DNA of 22,279 nucleotides, from NCBI GenBank assembly GCA_964561005.1, contig CAZLNO010000068.1, forward strand, positions 1 to 22,279. The letters run 5' to 3'. This document shows, in pieces, positions 16,265 to 22,279 of the stretch; the first letter of the stretch is position 1, and each line of letters begins with the position of its first letter. The stretch comes from CAZLNO01 sp964561005 (lineage in GTDB: Bacteria > Pseudomonadota > Alphaproteobacteria > Kiloniellales > Rhodovibrionaceae). The notes beneath the pieces were generated by a model. The model did no database searches, was not told where the DNA came from, and was given only the letters and a program-made list of their open reading frames with translations. Made by a program: the position numbers and the translations under genes.

Positions 16265-17029
16265 ATGCGATTGAGCAAGCGCCTTCTCAAGAGCCGGGCG
16301 GGACAGGGGCTGCTGGCCCGCGTCGCCGCCGCCTACGTCCGCCTGGTCACGCTGTGCACGCGCTGGCGCATCGAGGACGCGGAATTGAAGCCCCTGCTCG
16401 CCGCCGGGGAGGTGGGCATCCTGGCGTTCTGGCACGGCCGGCTGCTGATGATGCCGATGTCGTGGAAGGGCCGGCCGCGCCCCTTCCACATGATGATCTC
16501 CGAGCACCGCGACGGCGCGCTGATCGCCCGCGCCATCGCGCGCCTGGACCTGCAGACCGTGGCCGCCGACAGCAAGAGCGGCGCCCGCGCCGCGCTGCGT
16601 GCCATGAAGCGACACATGGACGCCGGCGGCTGGGTCGGCATCACGCCGGACGGGCCGAAAGGTCCGCGCATGCGCGCCAAGCCGGGCGCGATCAAGCTGG
16701 CCCAGCTTTCCGGCCGGCCGATCGTGCCGGTCTCGCTGGGGATGTCGCGCCGGCGCATCGTGTCCTCCTGGGACCGCTTCCTGCTGGCCTGGCCGTTCGG
16801 GCGCGGCGTCATCCGCTTCGGCGCGCCGATCCGGGTGCCGCGCGACGCCGACGCCGCGACGCTGGAGGCGGCGCGGCGGCAACTGGAGGACAGCCTGAAC
16901 GCCCTGACGGAGGAGGTCGACCGCCGCTGCGGCGTGCCCGCCGTGGCGCCCGCGCCCGAGCCGGCCACGCCGGACGACGCGCCGGCGCAGCCGCTGTCCA
17001 GCACGCAAGCCGCCGCCGGGAGGGTGTGA
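16265..17029 (+). CDS. DUF374 lysophospholipid acyltransferase-like protein
   Basis: This 254-residue protein belongs to the DUF374 family, which is distantly related to lysophospholipid acyltransferases and is commonly found beside waaA and lpxK. Visible motifs are AFWHGRLLMMP (54-64, with the acyltransferase-like histidine), ISEHRDG (78-84), ADSKSGARAALR (101-112), and the highly conserved TPDGPKGPR (127-135). An IVPVSLGMSRRR strand follows. The last 40 residues are a Pro/Ala-rich tail without visible fold. ATG at 16265 is chosen over an open frame extending to 16163, since that extension overlaps the transporter and lacks family sequence. The gene begins 10 bases after msbA and ends 3 bases before waaA. 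The acyl donor and acceptor are not established. Its context points to lipid A or inner-core modification. Confidence 0.87.
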   Translation: MRLSKRLLKSRAGQGLLARVAAAYVRLVTLCTRWRIEDAELKPLLAAGEVGILAFWHGRLLMMPMSWKGRPRPFHMMISEHRDGALIARAIARLDLQTVAADSKSGARAALRAMKRHMDAGGWVGITPDGPKGPRMRAKPGAIKLAQLSGRPIVPVSLGMSRRRIVSSWDRFLLAWPFGRGVIRFGAPIRVPRDADAATLEAARRQLEDSLNALTEEVDRRCGVPAVAPAPEPATPDDAPAQPLSSTQAAAGRV

Positions 17030-17032
17030 GCC

Positions 17033-18322
17033 GTGATTCCGCTGAGCCTGTACCGCACGCTCACGACGCTGGCGGGCCCGTTCCTCCGGGTGTACCTCGC
17101 GCGCCGGGTGCGCCAGGGAAAGGAGGATCCCGCGCGCCTTTGCGAGCGCTTCGGCGAGGCCACGGTGGCAAGACCGCCCGGCCCCCTGGTCTGGCTGCAT
17201 GCGGCCAGCGTCGGGGAATCGCTGTCGCTGCTGCCGCTGATCGAGGTGCTGCGCCGGCGCGAGCCGGGGCTGAACGTCCTGGTCACCACCGGGACCGCCA
17301 CCTCCGGCCGCATCCTGGGCCAGCGCCTCCCGCCAGGCGTGATCCACCAGTTCAACCCGGCCGACCGTGTTGCCTGGGTGAACCGCTTCCTCGACCACTG
17401 GAAGCCCGACCTCTCGCTCTACGTCGAGTCCGAGCTGTGGCCGAACATGCTGTCCCTGACGCAGGCGCGCGGCATTCCCACCGGCCTGCTGAACGCCCGC
17501 ATGTCGCTGACCTCCTTCCGCAAGTGGCAGCAGCGCTCGCCGTCGATGATCCGTCGGCTGATGGCCGGCTTCCGCTTCGTGCTGGCGCAGAACCCGACGC
17601 AGGCCGAGCGCATGGCCCTCCTGGGCGCGCGCGCGCCCCGGCCGCTGGGCAACCTGAAGTTCGCCGCCAAGCCGCTGAGCGTGGACGCGGCGGAGCTGGA
17701 GCGGCTGCGCGCGCAGGTGGGCGACCGGCCGCGCTGGCTGGCGGCCAGCACGCATCCCGGCGAGGAGGCCGCGGCGGCCGCGGTCCACGAGGCGCTGCGG
17801 GAGACGCATCCGGGGCTGTTGACCATCGTCGCCGTGCGCCATCCCGACCGCGGCGACGAGGTGGCGCGCGAGCTGCGCGGGCGCGGCCTGAAGGTGGCGC
17901 AGCGCGGCCGGGGCGAGGTGGTCGCCGCCGACACCGAGGTCTACCTGGCCGACACCCTGGGCGAGATGGGGCTGTTCTACCGCCTGGCGGAGATCGCCTT
18001 CGTCGGCGGTTCCCTGGTGGAATTGGGCGGCCACAACCCGATCGAGCCGGCGCAGCTCGGCTGCGCCGTGCTGCACGGCCCGGACATGCGCAACTTCAGC
18101 GAGGTCGCGGAGGACCTGGCCGAGGCCGGCGGCGCCTGGCAGGTGCGCGACGCCGCCGGGCTGACCCGCGCGGTCGACCGCCTGCTGCGCGAGCCGGAGA
18201 TGCGCGCCCACCAGGCGCGGGCGGCCCGGGACGCGGCGGCGCGTCAGGCGGGCATCCTGGAGGCGGTGCTGGACGAGCTGGAGCCCTTCCTCGCGCCCCT
18301 GCGCCGCGACGCCGCGGCGTGA
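17033..18322 (+). CDS. waaA: 3-deoxy-D-manno-octulosonic acid (Kdo) transferase
   Basis: WaaA (KdtA) transfers Kdo from CMP-Kdo to the lipid IVA precursor at the inner membrane. The 429-residue length is normal. An N-terminal anchor (about 1-25) is followed by the GT-B glycosyltransferase with HAASVGES (56-63, Glu62 being the catalytic-base position), TTGTATSGR (85-93), ESELWPNML (132-140), WLAASTHPGEE (236-246), and the CMP-sugar-binding block GGSLVELGGHNPIEPA (325-340) followed by HGPDMRNF. GTG at 17033 has GGGAGG upstream and lies 3 bases after the DUF374 stop. The stop overlaps the next ATG by one base (TGATG), so translation is probably coupled. Whether the enzyme adds one or two Kdo residues cannot be read from sequence. 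Confidence 0.96.
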   Translation: MIPLSLYRTLTTLAGPFLRVYLARRVRQGKEDPARLCERFGEATVARPPGPLVWLHAASVGESLSLLPLIEVLRRREPGLNVLVTTGTATSGRILGQRLPPGVIHQFNPADRVAWVNRFLDHWKPDLSLYVESELWPNMLSLTQARGIPTGLLNARMSLTSFRKWQQRSPSMIRRLMAGFRFVLAQNPTQAERMALLGARAPRPLGNLKFAAKPLSVDAAELERLRAQVGDRPRWLAASTHPGEEAAAAAVHEALRETHPGLLTIVAVRHPDRGDEVARELRGRGLKVAQRGRGEVVAADTEVYLADTLGEMGLFYRLAEIAFVGGSLVELGGHNPIEPAQLGCAVLHGPDMRNFSEVAEDLAEAGGAWQVRDAAGLTRAVDRLLREPEMRAHQARAARDAAARQAGILEAVLDELEPFLAPLRRDAAA

Positions 18323-19305
18323 TGCGGGCCCCGGCCTTCTGGCAGCGCGACGGCCTGACGGCGCGCCTGCTGGCGCCGCTGGGCACGCTCTACGACGCCG
18401 CCGGCGTGCTGCGCGCCCTGGTCACCGTGCCGAGGCGCGCCGGCATGCCGGTCATCTGCGTGGGCAACGCCACCGTGGGCGGCACCGGCAAGACGCCGGT
18501 GGCGATCGATCTGGCCCGGCGGCTGCGGGCGCGGGGGCTGGCCGTGCACCTGCTGACCCGCGGCTACGGCGCCCGGGCGCCGCGCGAGCCGCTGCGCGTC
18601 AACCCCGCGAAGCACACCTTCGCCGACGTGGGGGACGAGCCGCTGCTGCTGGCCCGTGCCGCGCCGACCTGGGTCTCGCCCGACCGCGTCGCCGGGGCCG
18701 AGGCGGCGGTGAAGGCCGGAGCGAAGGTCCTGGTCATGGACGACGGCTTGCAGAACCCCCGGCTGGCGAAGGACCTTTCGCTGCTGGTGGTGGACGGCGG
18801 CAGCGGCTTCGGCAACGGCCGCGTCCTGCCGGCCGGGCCGCTGCGCGAGGCGCTGCCGCGCGCGCTGGGCCGGGCGCGCGCCGTGGTCCTGATGGGCAGG
18901 GACGAAACCGGTGAGCGCGCCCGACTGCCAGAGGGGCTGCCCGTGCTGACGGCGTGCTTGCGGGCGGCGGAGTCGGCGCGCTACCTGCGCGGGCGCCGGG
19001 TGCTGGCCTTCGCCGGCATCGGCCGGCCGGCGAAGTTCTTCGAGACGCTGGCGGAGCTGGGCGCCGAGGTGGTCGGCACCGCCGCCTTTCCCGACCATCA
19101 CCGCTATGCCGTGGCCGAGGTGCAAGCCCTGCTGCGGCGCGCGGAGGCGGCCCAAGCCTGGCCAGTGACGACGGAGAAGGACGCGGCGCGCCTGCCCGCC
19201 TGGGCGCGCGGCGAGGTGCAAAAAGTACCCGTCAACGTGGCGTGGGACGACGCCGAGGCTTTGGATCGCTTGCTGGAGGACGTGGCAGGGGATGGCGGCG
19301 CCTAG
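18322..19305 (+). CDS. lpxK: Tetraacyldisaccharide 4'-kinase
   Basis: LpxK phosphorylates the 4' position of the disaccharide-1-phosphate to give lipid IVA. The 327-residue length is typical. Features are the N-terminal membrane-associating helix (about 12-35), the P-loop GNATVGGTGKTP (48-59), LLTRGYG (77-83), VGDEPLLLA (103-111), the MDDGLQNP block (139-146), and the NGRVLPAGPLREA segment (165-177). The second domain contains AFAGIGRPAKFFETL and FPDHHRY, with TTEKDAARLP near the end, all family hallmarks. It starts within the stop of waaA and overlaps the next gene by 14 bases, consistent with coordinated translation. By pathway logic it acts just before WaaA, so the gene order is not the reaction order. 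Confidence 0.96.
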   Translation: MRAPAFWQRDGLTARLLAPLGTLYDAAGVLRALVTVPRRAGMPVICVGNATVGGTGKTPVAIDLARRLRARGLAVHLLTRGYGARAPREPLRVNPAKHTFADVGDEPLLLARAAPTWVSPDRVAGAEAAVKAGAKVLVMDDGLQNPRLAKDLSLLVVDGGSGFGNGRVLPAGPLREALPRALGRARAVVLMGRDETGERARLPEGLPVLTACLRAAESARYLRGRRVLAFAGIGRPAKFFETLAELGAEVVGTAAFPDHHRYAVAEVQALLRRAEAAQAWPVTTEKDAARLPAWARGEVQKVPVNVAWDDAEALDRLLEDVAGDGGA

Positions 19306-20230
19306 GCGCAAGAGCTGGATGCGGCGCCATGTGCTCTGGCCGCTGGAGGCCCTGGCCTTTCGCGCCTGGATCGCGGGCTGCGCGCTGCTTCCGGTGGAGG
19401 CCGCGTCGAACCTGGGCGGCTGGATCGGCCGCACGCTGGGGCCGTGGCTGCCGGTGAACCGCCTGGGCCACCGCAACCTGCGCATCGCCTTTCCCGACAT
19501 GCCGCGCGCCGAGCGCGCGCGCATCCTGCGGCGGATGTGGGACAACCTGGGCCGCACGGCCGCGGAGTATCCGCATCTGGCGGCGATCACCGACCCGGCG
19601 CAAGGCCGTGTGGAGACGGCCGGGTTCGAGCACGCGCGGCCGAGCTTCGACGGGCGCGCGCCGGCAATCGGCTTCTCCGGCCACCTCGCCAACTGGGAGG
19701 TCATGCACATCATGGTGGCCCGGCGCGCGCGCGACTGCACCACCGTGGTGCGCGATCCCAACAACCCCTTGATCCACGCCCCGCTGGAGCGGCTTCGCGC
19801 GGTTGGCGGCGGCCGGCGCGCGCCCAAGGGGACCGAGGGCGCGCGGGCCGCGATGGCGACGCTGAAGCGCGGCGGCCTGATCGCGATCCTGATCGACCAG
19901 CGCATGCGCGACGGCGCCGTGGTCCCCTTCTTCGGCCAGCCCGCCGGCACGCCCATCGCCCCGGCGCAGATGGCGCTGCGCAGCCGCGCCGCCGTCTATC
20001 CCGTCCGTCTCGAGCGCCTGGGCCCGGCGCGCTTTCGCATGACCCTGTGTCCGCCCCTGGCGGCGCCGCCGGAGGGGGACCTCCAGGCCCGCGCCGAGGC
20101 CCTGACCGCGGCGATGACCCGCCGCCTGGAGGCCTGGATCGCCGAGAAGCCCGAGGACTGGCTGTGGGTGCACCGGCGCTGGCCGTGGGAGGTCTACGCC
20201 AGCCTGGGACCGGACACGAGTCGACGCTGA
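19292..20230 (+). CDS. lpxL: Lipid A late acyltransferase, LpxL/HtrB family
   Basis: This 312-residue acyltransferase adds a secondary acyl chain to Kdo-lipid A from acyl-ACP. An N-terminal hydrophobic helix (about 15-35) anchors it. The H-x4-E catalytic motif is GHLANWE (130-136, His131 and Glu136). Further family blocks are RDPNNPLI (154-161), the LIDQRMRDG segment (200-208) with VPFFGQPAGTP, and the C-terminal PEDWLWVHRRW. ATG at 19292 has GGCAGGGG before it and overlaps the end of lpxK by 14 bases. A second in-frame ATG at 19319 is possible but has no better Shine-Dalgarno. LpxL and LpxM paralogues cannot be told apart here by eye, so the symbol indicates the family. It is the last gene of the operon. 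The following gap has no clear terminator. Confidence 0.9.
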   Translation: MAAPRRKSWMRRHVLWPLEALAFRAWIAGCALLPVEAASNLGGWIGRTLGPWLPVNRLGHRNLRIAFPDMPRAERARILRRMWDNLGRTAAEYPHLAAITDPAQGRVETAGFEHARPSFDGRAPAIGFSGHLANWEVMHIMVARRARDCTTVVRDPNNPLIHAPLERLRAVGGGRRAPKGTEGARAAMATLKRGGLIAILIDQRMRDGAVVPFFGQPAGTPIAPAQMALRSRAAVYPVRLERLGPARFRMTLCPPLAAPPEGDLQARAEALTAAMTRRLEAWIAEKPEDWLWVHRRWPWEVYASLGPDTSRR

Positions 20231-20291
20231 GTCGGACCCGTCCCATCCGTGTCCTCGGTCGGGCAGGGAATCACGTTCTTGTTATCTTTTG

Positions 20292-20301
20292 ATTCATGAA
20301 T
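20292..20301. promoter_or_regulatory. 10-bp palindrome upstream of the EAL gene
   Basis: ATTCATGAAT is a perfect palindrome in an AT-rich patch (about 20275-20302), in an otherwise GC-rich gap between the acyltransferase and the EAL protein. It is about 90 bases before the preferred EAL start and could be a regulator site. Function inferred only. Confidence 0.3.
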
Positions 20302-20389
20302 ACCCAGCAAACTCGCGACCAGCGCACCGAGAGTGCCTGACCACGCGCCGGACAACAAATTCCAAACGGGTGCACGGCCGAGGCCGTTC

Positions 20390-22084
20390 ATGCAGGAAAC
20401 CCCGCCCAGCCTCACGGCGCTCAAGGCCGAGCGCGACACCTTTGCGGCGCTCGCCTTCTGCTGGGGCGACCTCGTGTTCAAGCTCGGCCCCGGCATGGAG
20501 ATCCTCTTCGCCTCCGGCGCCACGGCGCCGCTGACCGGCCTGTTCCCGGCCGAGCTGCAAGGCCGCTCATTTCAGGACATCGTGGCGCCGGCCGACACCC
20601 AGCTTCTCTCGAACCTGTTCGACGCCGCGCGCCGGCGTGGCCGGGTCGATCGGGCGCCGCTGCGCATCCAGGGTCCGAATGGCCAGCTCATCACCACGAC
20701 GCTCGCCGGCTACACGCTGGAGCCCGAGGGCGGTGTGTTCTACGTCGCCTTGCGCAAGATGTCGCCGGAGGAGCGCCTCGCCGTGCAGGGCTATCAGCGC
20801 GACGAGGGCTCGGGCCTGTTCGAAAGCCGATCCTTCGCCGAAGTCGCCGCCCACCGCGCCCGTCAGGCCGGCGAGGCCGGGGAGCCCACTGAAGTGTCGC
20901 TGGTCTCCCTGCCGGGTCTGGAGGACGTGGCCCAGCGCCTCAACGCCAGCCGGCGCGACGCCATGATGGAACGGATCGGCGAGGAACTGCGGGCGCATTC
21001 CTACGGCGGGGACACCGCGGCCGTCGTCGCGGAGGGGCGGTACAGCGTGCTGCACAAGGCGGGCGCGGGCCTGGACGCGATGCGCGCGGCCATCGCGGAG
21101 ATCACGCGCAAGGCCGACCCCAAGGGGGAGGGCGCGCGGATCGAAAGCGTCAGCCTCGCCGTGGGCGACGCGGGGGAAATCGGCGAGCAGGATCTGGCGC
21201 GCGGCCTGATGTACACGCTCAACCGGTTCGGCCATGCGCAGGGGGCCGAGTTCAGCCTGGAGACGCTGTCGCGGAACATGGACCAGCTCGTCGGCACGGC
21301 GATCCAGGAGGTGAACGACTTCAAGCGCATCGTCGCCGGCGGCAGCTTTCACGTGGCGCTGCAGCCGATCATTCACGCCCGCACCGGCGAGGTCCATCAC
21401 TACGAGGCGCTGTGCCGCTTCGACGAGGCGGAGCCGGGCGCCTCGCCCTTCCGCCACCTGCAGTTCGCCGAAGAGACCGGGATGATCCACGAGTTCGACC
21501 TGGCGATGGTCGAGAAGGTGCTGCAATGGCTGCGGCAGCGTCCGGTCAACAACGCCAGGTCGCGCGTGGCGGTCAACGTCTCCGGCCATTCCGTCGGCGT
21601 CGACAGCTACGTCAAGGGACTGCACAAGCTGTTGGCCAGGAACGACTGGGCGCAGGGTCGGCTGATGTTCGAGATCACCGAATCCTCGCGGATGAGCGAT
21701 CTCCAGCAGGCCAACCGCTTCATCCAGGGGTTGCGCAAGCGCGGCTACGGGGTCTGCCTGGACGACTTCGGCGCCGGCGCCGCCAGCTTCCAGTATCTCA
21801 GCGCCTTGCAGGTGGACGTCGTGAAGCTGGACGGCAGCGCGGTGCGCAACGCCCGCACGGCGGAGAAGGGGCAAGCCTTTCTCTCGGCGCTGACCGAGCT
21901 GTGCCGGCGGCTGGGCACGCAGACCATCGCCGAGATGATCGACGACGCGGCGGGCCTGCGCTTCGTGCGGGACTGCGGCGTGGACTACGTCCAGGGCTTC
22001 CTGTTCGGCCGCCCCTCGCCCAACGTCCGCGATTTCTCGCCGCTGCCCAACGCCACGCTGTTCCAGGGCAAGCCCAGGCGGTAG
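20390..22084 (+). CDS. PAS, degenerate GGDEF and EAL protein, probable c-di-GMP phosphodiesterase
   Basis: This 564-residue cytoplasmic protein is predicted to hydrolyse c-di-GMP. A PAS-like domain occupies about 20-122 (LVFKLGPGMEILFASGATAPLTGLFP). Residues 165-290 resemble a GGDEF domain, but the signature is lost and reads VVAEGRYSVLH. The EAL domain (about 315-548) keeps its catalytic set: Glu339 in YEALCRF, Asn396 in VNVSG, Glu428 in FEITESS, Asp458 and Asp459 in DDFGAG, Lys479 in VKLDGS, Glu515 in TIAEMI and Gln535 in GVDYVQGFLFGRP. ATG at 20390 is chosen because GAGG lies 6 bases upstream. An in-frame GTG at 20333 would add 19 polar residues and has no clear Shine-Dalgarno. No transmembrane helix is seen. 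It likely lowers c-di-GMP in response to the PAS signal. Confidence 0.9.
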   Translation: MQETPPSLTALKAERDTFAALAFCWGDLVFKLGPGMEILFASGATAPLTGLFPAELQGRSFQDIVAPADTQLLSNLFDAARRRGRVDRAPLRIQGPNGQLITTTLAGYTLEPEGGVFYVALRKMSPEERLAVQGYQRDEGSGLFESRSFAEVAAHRARQAGEAGEPTEVSLVSLPGLEDVAQRLNASRRDAMMERIGEELRAHSYGGDTAAVVAEGRYSVLHKAGAGLDAMRAAIAEITRKADPKGEGARIESVSLAVGDAGEIGEQDLARGLMYTLNRFGHAQGAEFSLETLSRNMDQLVGTAIQEVNDFKRIVAGGSFHVALQPIIHARTGEVHHYEALCRFDEAEPGASPFRHLQFAEETGMIHEFDLAMVEKVLQWLRQRPVNNARSRVAVNVSGHSVGVDSYVKGLHKLLARNDWAQGRLMFEITESSRMSDLQQANRFIQGLRKRGYGVCLDDFGAGAASFQYLSALQVDVVKLDGSAVRNARTAEKGQAFLSALTELCRRLGTQTIAEMIDDAAGLRFVRDCGVDYVQGFLFGRPSPNVRDFSPLPNATLFQGKPRR

Positions 22085-22179
22085 GCCAAGGCGGCATGGC
22101 GGCTCGCGGCTCGCAGGGCCTGCTTCGGCATGCCCTTCCGGGTGGTTTCTCCTTGCATGCGTTCAAGTTCCAGCTTACG

Positions 22180-22189
22180 TTACATGTAA
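22180..22189. promoter_or_regulatory. 10-bp palindrome downstream of the EAL gene
   Basis: TTACATGTAA is a perfect palindrome inside an AT-richer stretch (about 22165-22225) that probably belongs to the control region of a gene beyond the window. It may be a dimeric regulator site. The sequence shows only the symmetry. Confidence 0.3.
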
Positions 22190-22222
22190 TACTGCCCGAC
22201 GAATGAAATCGTACATCTGTAT

Positions 22223-22277
22223 GCCCTCATGCTTGGCGTCCCGCCGACTTCGTGTCCGACAAGCTCAGCATGAGGGC
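22223..22277. repeat. REP-like inverted repeat at the window edge
   Basis: GCCCTCATGCT at 22223-22233 and its exact reverse complement AGCATGAGGGC at 22267-22277 are 33 bases apart. Just inside, GCTTG (22231-22235) can also pair with CAAGC (22260-22264). On the minus strand the right end reads CCCTCATGCTGAGCTTGTCG, which resembles, from memory, a dispersed intergenic palindrome family seen in many alphaproteobacterial genomes. No poly-T tract follows, so it is not a classic terminator. Confidence 0.55.
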
Positions 22278-22279
22278 CT

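Noticed and set aside
20296..20340. A 14-codon frame (MNTQQTRDQRTESA) before the EAL gene as a leader peptide
   Set aside because: There is no Shine-Dalgarno sequence and no regulatory codon run.

Overview
The window is a very GC-rich chromosomal segment, most likely from an alphaproteobacterium of the Rhodospirillales type. This rests on base composition, on the order of the lipid A/Kdo genes (msbA-like, DUF374, waaA, lpxK, lpxL-like), on an RTX protein beside type I secretion genes, and on abundant chemotaxis and c-di-GMP signalling. I ran no search, so the taxonomic placement is inference. No tRNA, rRNA, CRISPR array, insertion sequence or phage gene was seen.

Region 1 (1-5937) is a type I secretion locus. 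It holds the 3' end of a gene that is probably the secretion ATPase, an HlyD-family adaptor, and a small XRE regulator with a promoter embedded in a perfect 10-bp inverted repeat. A 579-residue acidic protein of unknown function follows, then a secreted RTX metalloprotease with a split, leishmanolysin-like zinc site and two DUF4214 segments. Pressed against the protease stop, on the opposite strand, is an unlisted 33-residue single-pass membrane microprotein with a perfect Shine-Dalgarno sequence.

Region 2 (6040-10722, minus strand) is a three-gene operon: ATP-grasp ligase A, a CocE/NonD-type serine hydrolase, and ATP-grasp ligase B. The two ligases are clear paralogues. B has lost the glycine-rich nucleotide loop that A keeps. 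This cassette is the best candidate here for an undescribed pathway. None of its products has a visible signal peptide, so it should act in the cytoplasm on a small carboxylate or amide substrate.

Region 3 (10723-14268) starts with a 382-bp divergent intergenic region containing a CtrA-box-like site. It leads to a methyl-accepting chemotaxis protein and then to a stand-alone PAS-GAF sensor with no output domain.

Region 4 (14422-20230) is a tightly packed, partly overlapping envelope operon: lipid A flippase (MsbA-like), DUF374 acyltransferase-like protein, Kdo transferase (WaaA), lipid A 4'-kinase (LpxK) and lipid A late acyltransferase (LpxL/HtrB-like). Together they complete and export Kdo-lipid A.

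Region 5 (20231-22279) carries a PAS, degenerate GGDEF and intact EAL protein, predicted to be a c-di-GMP phosphodiesterase. It is followed by an AT-richer intergenic stretch with a 10-bp palindrome and, at the window edge, a REP-like inverted repeat.
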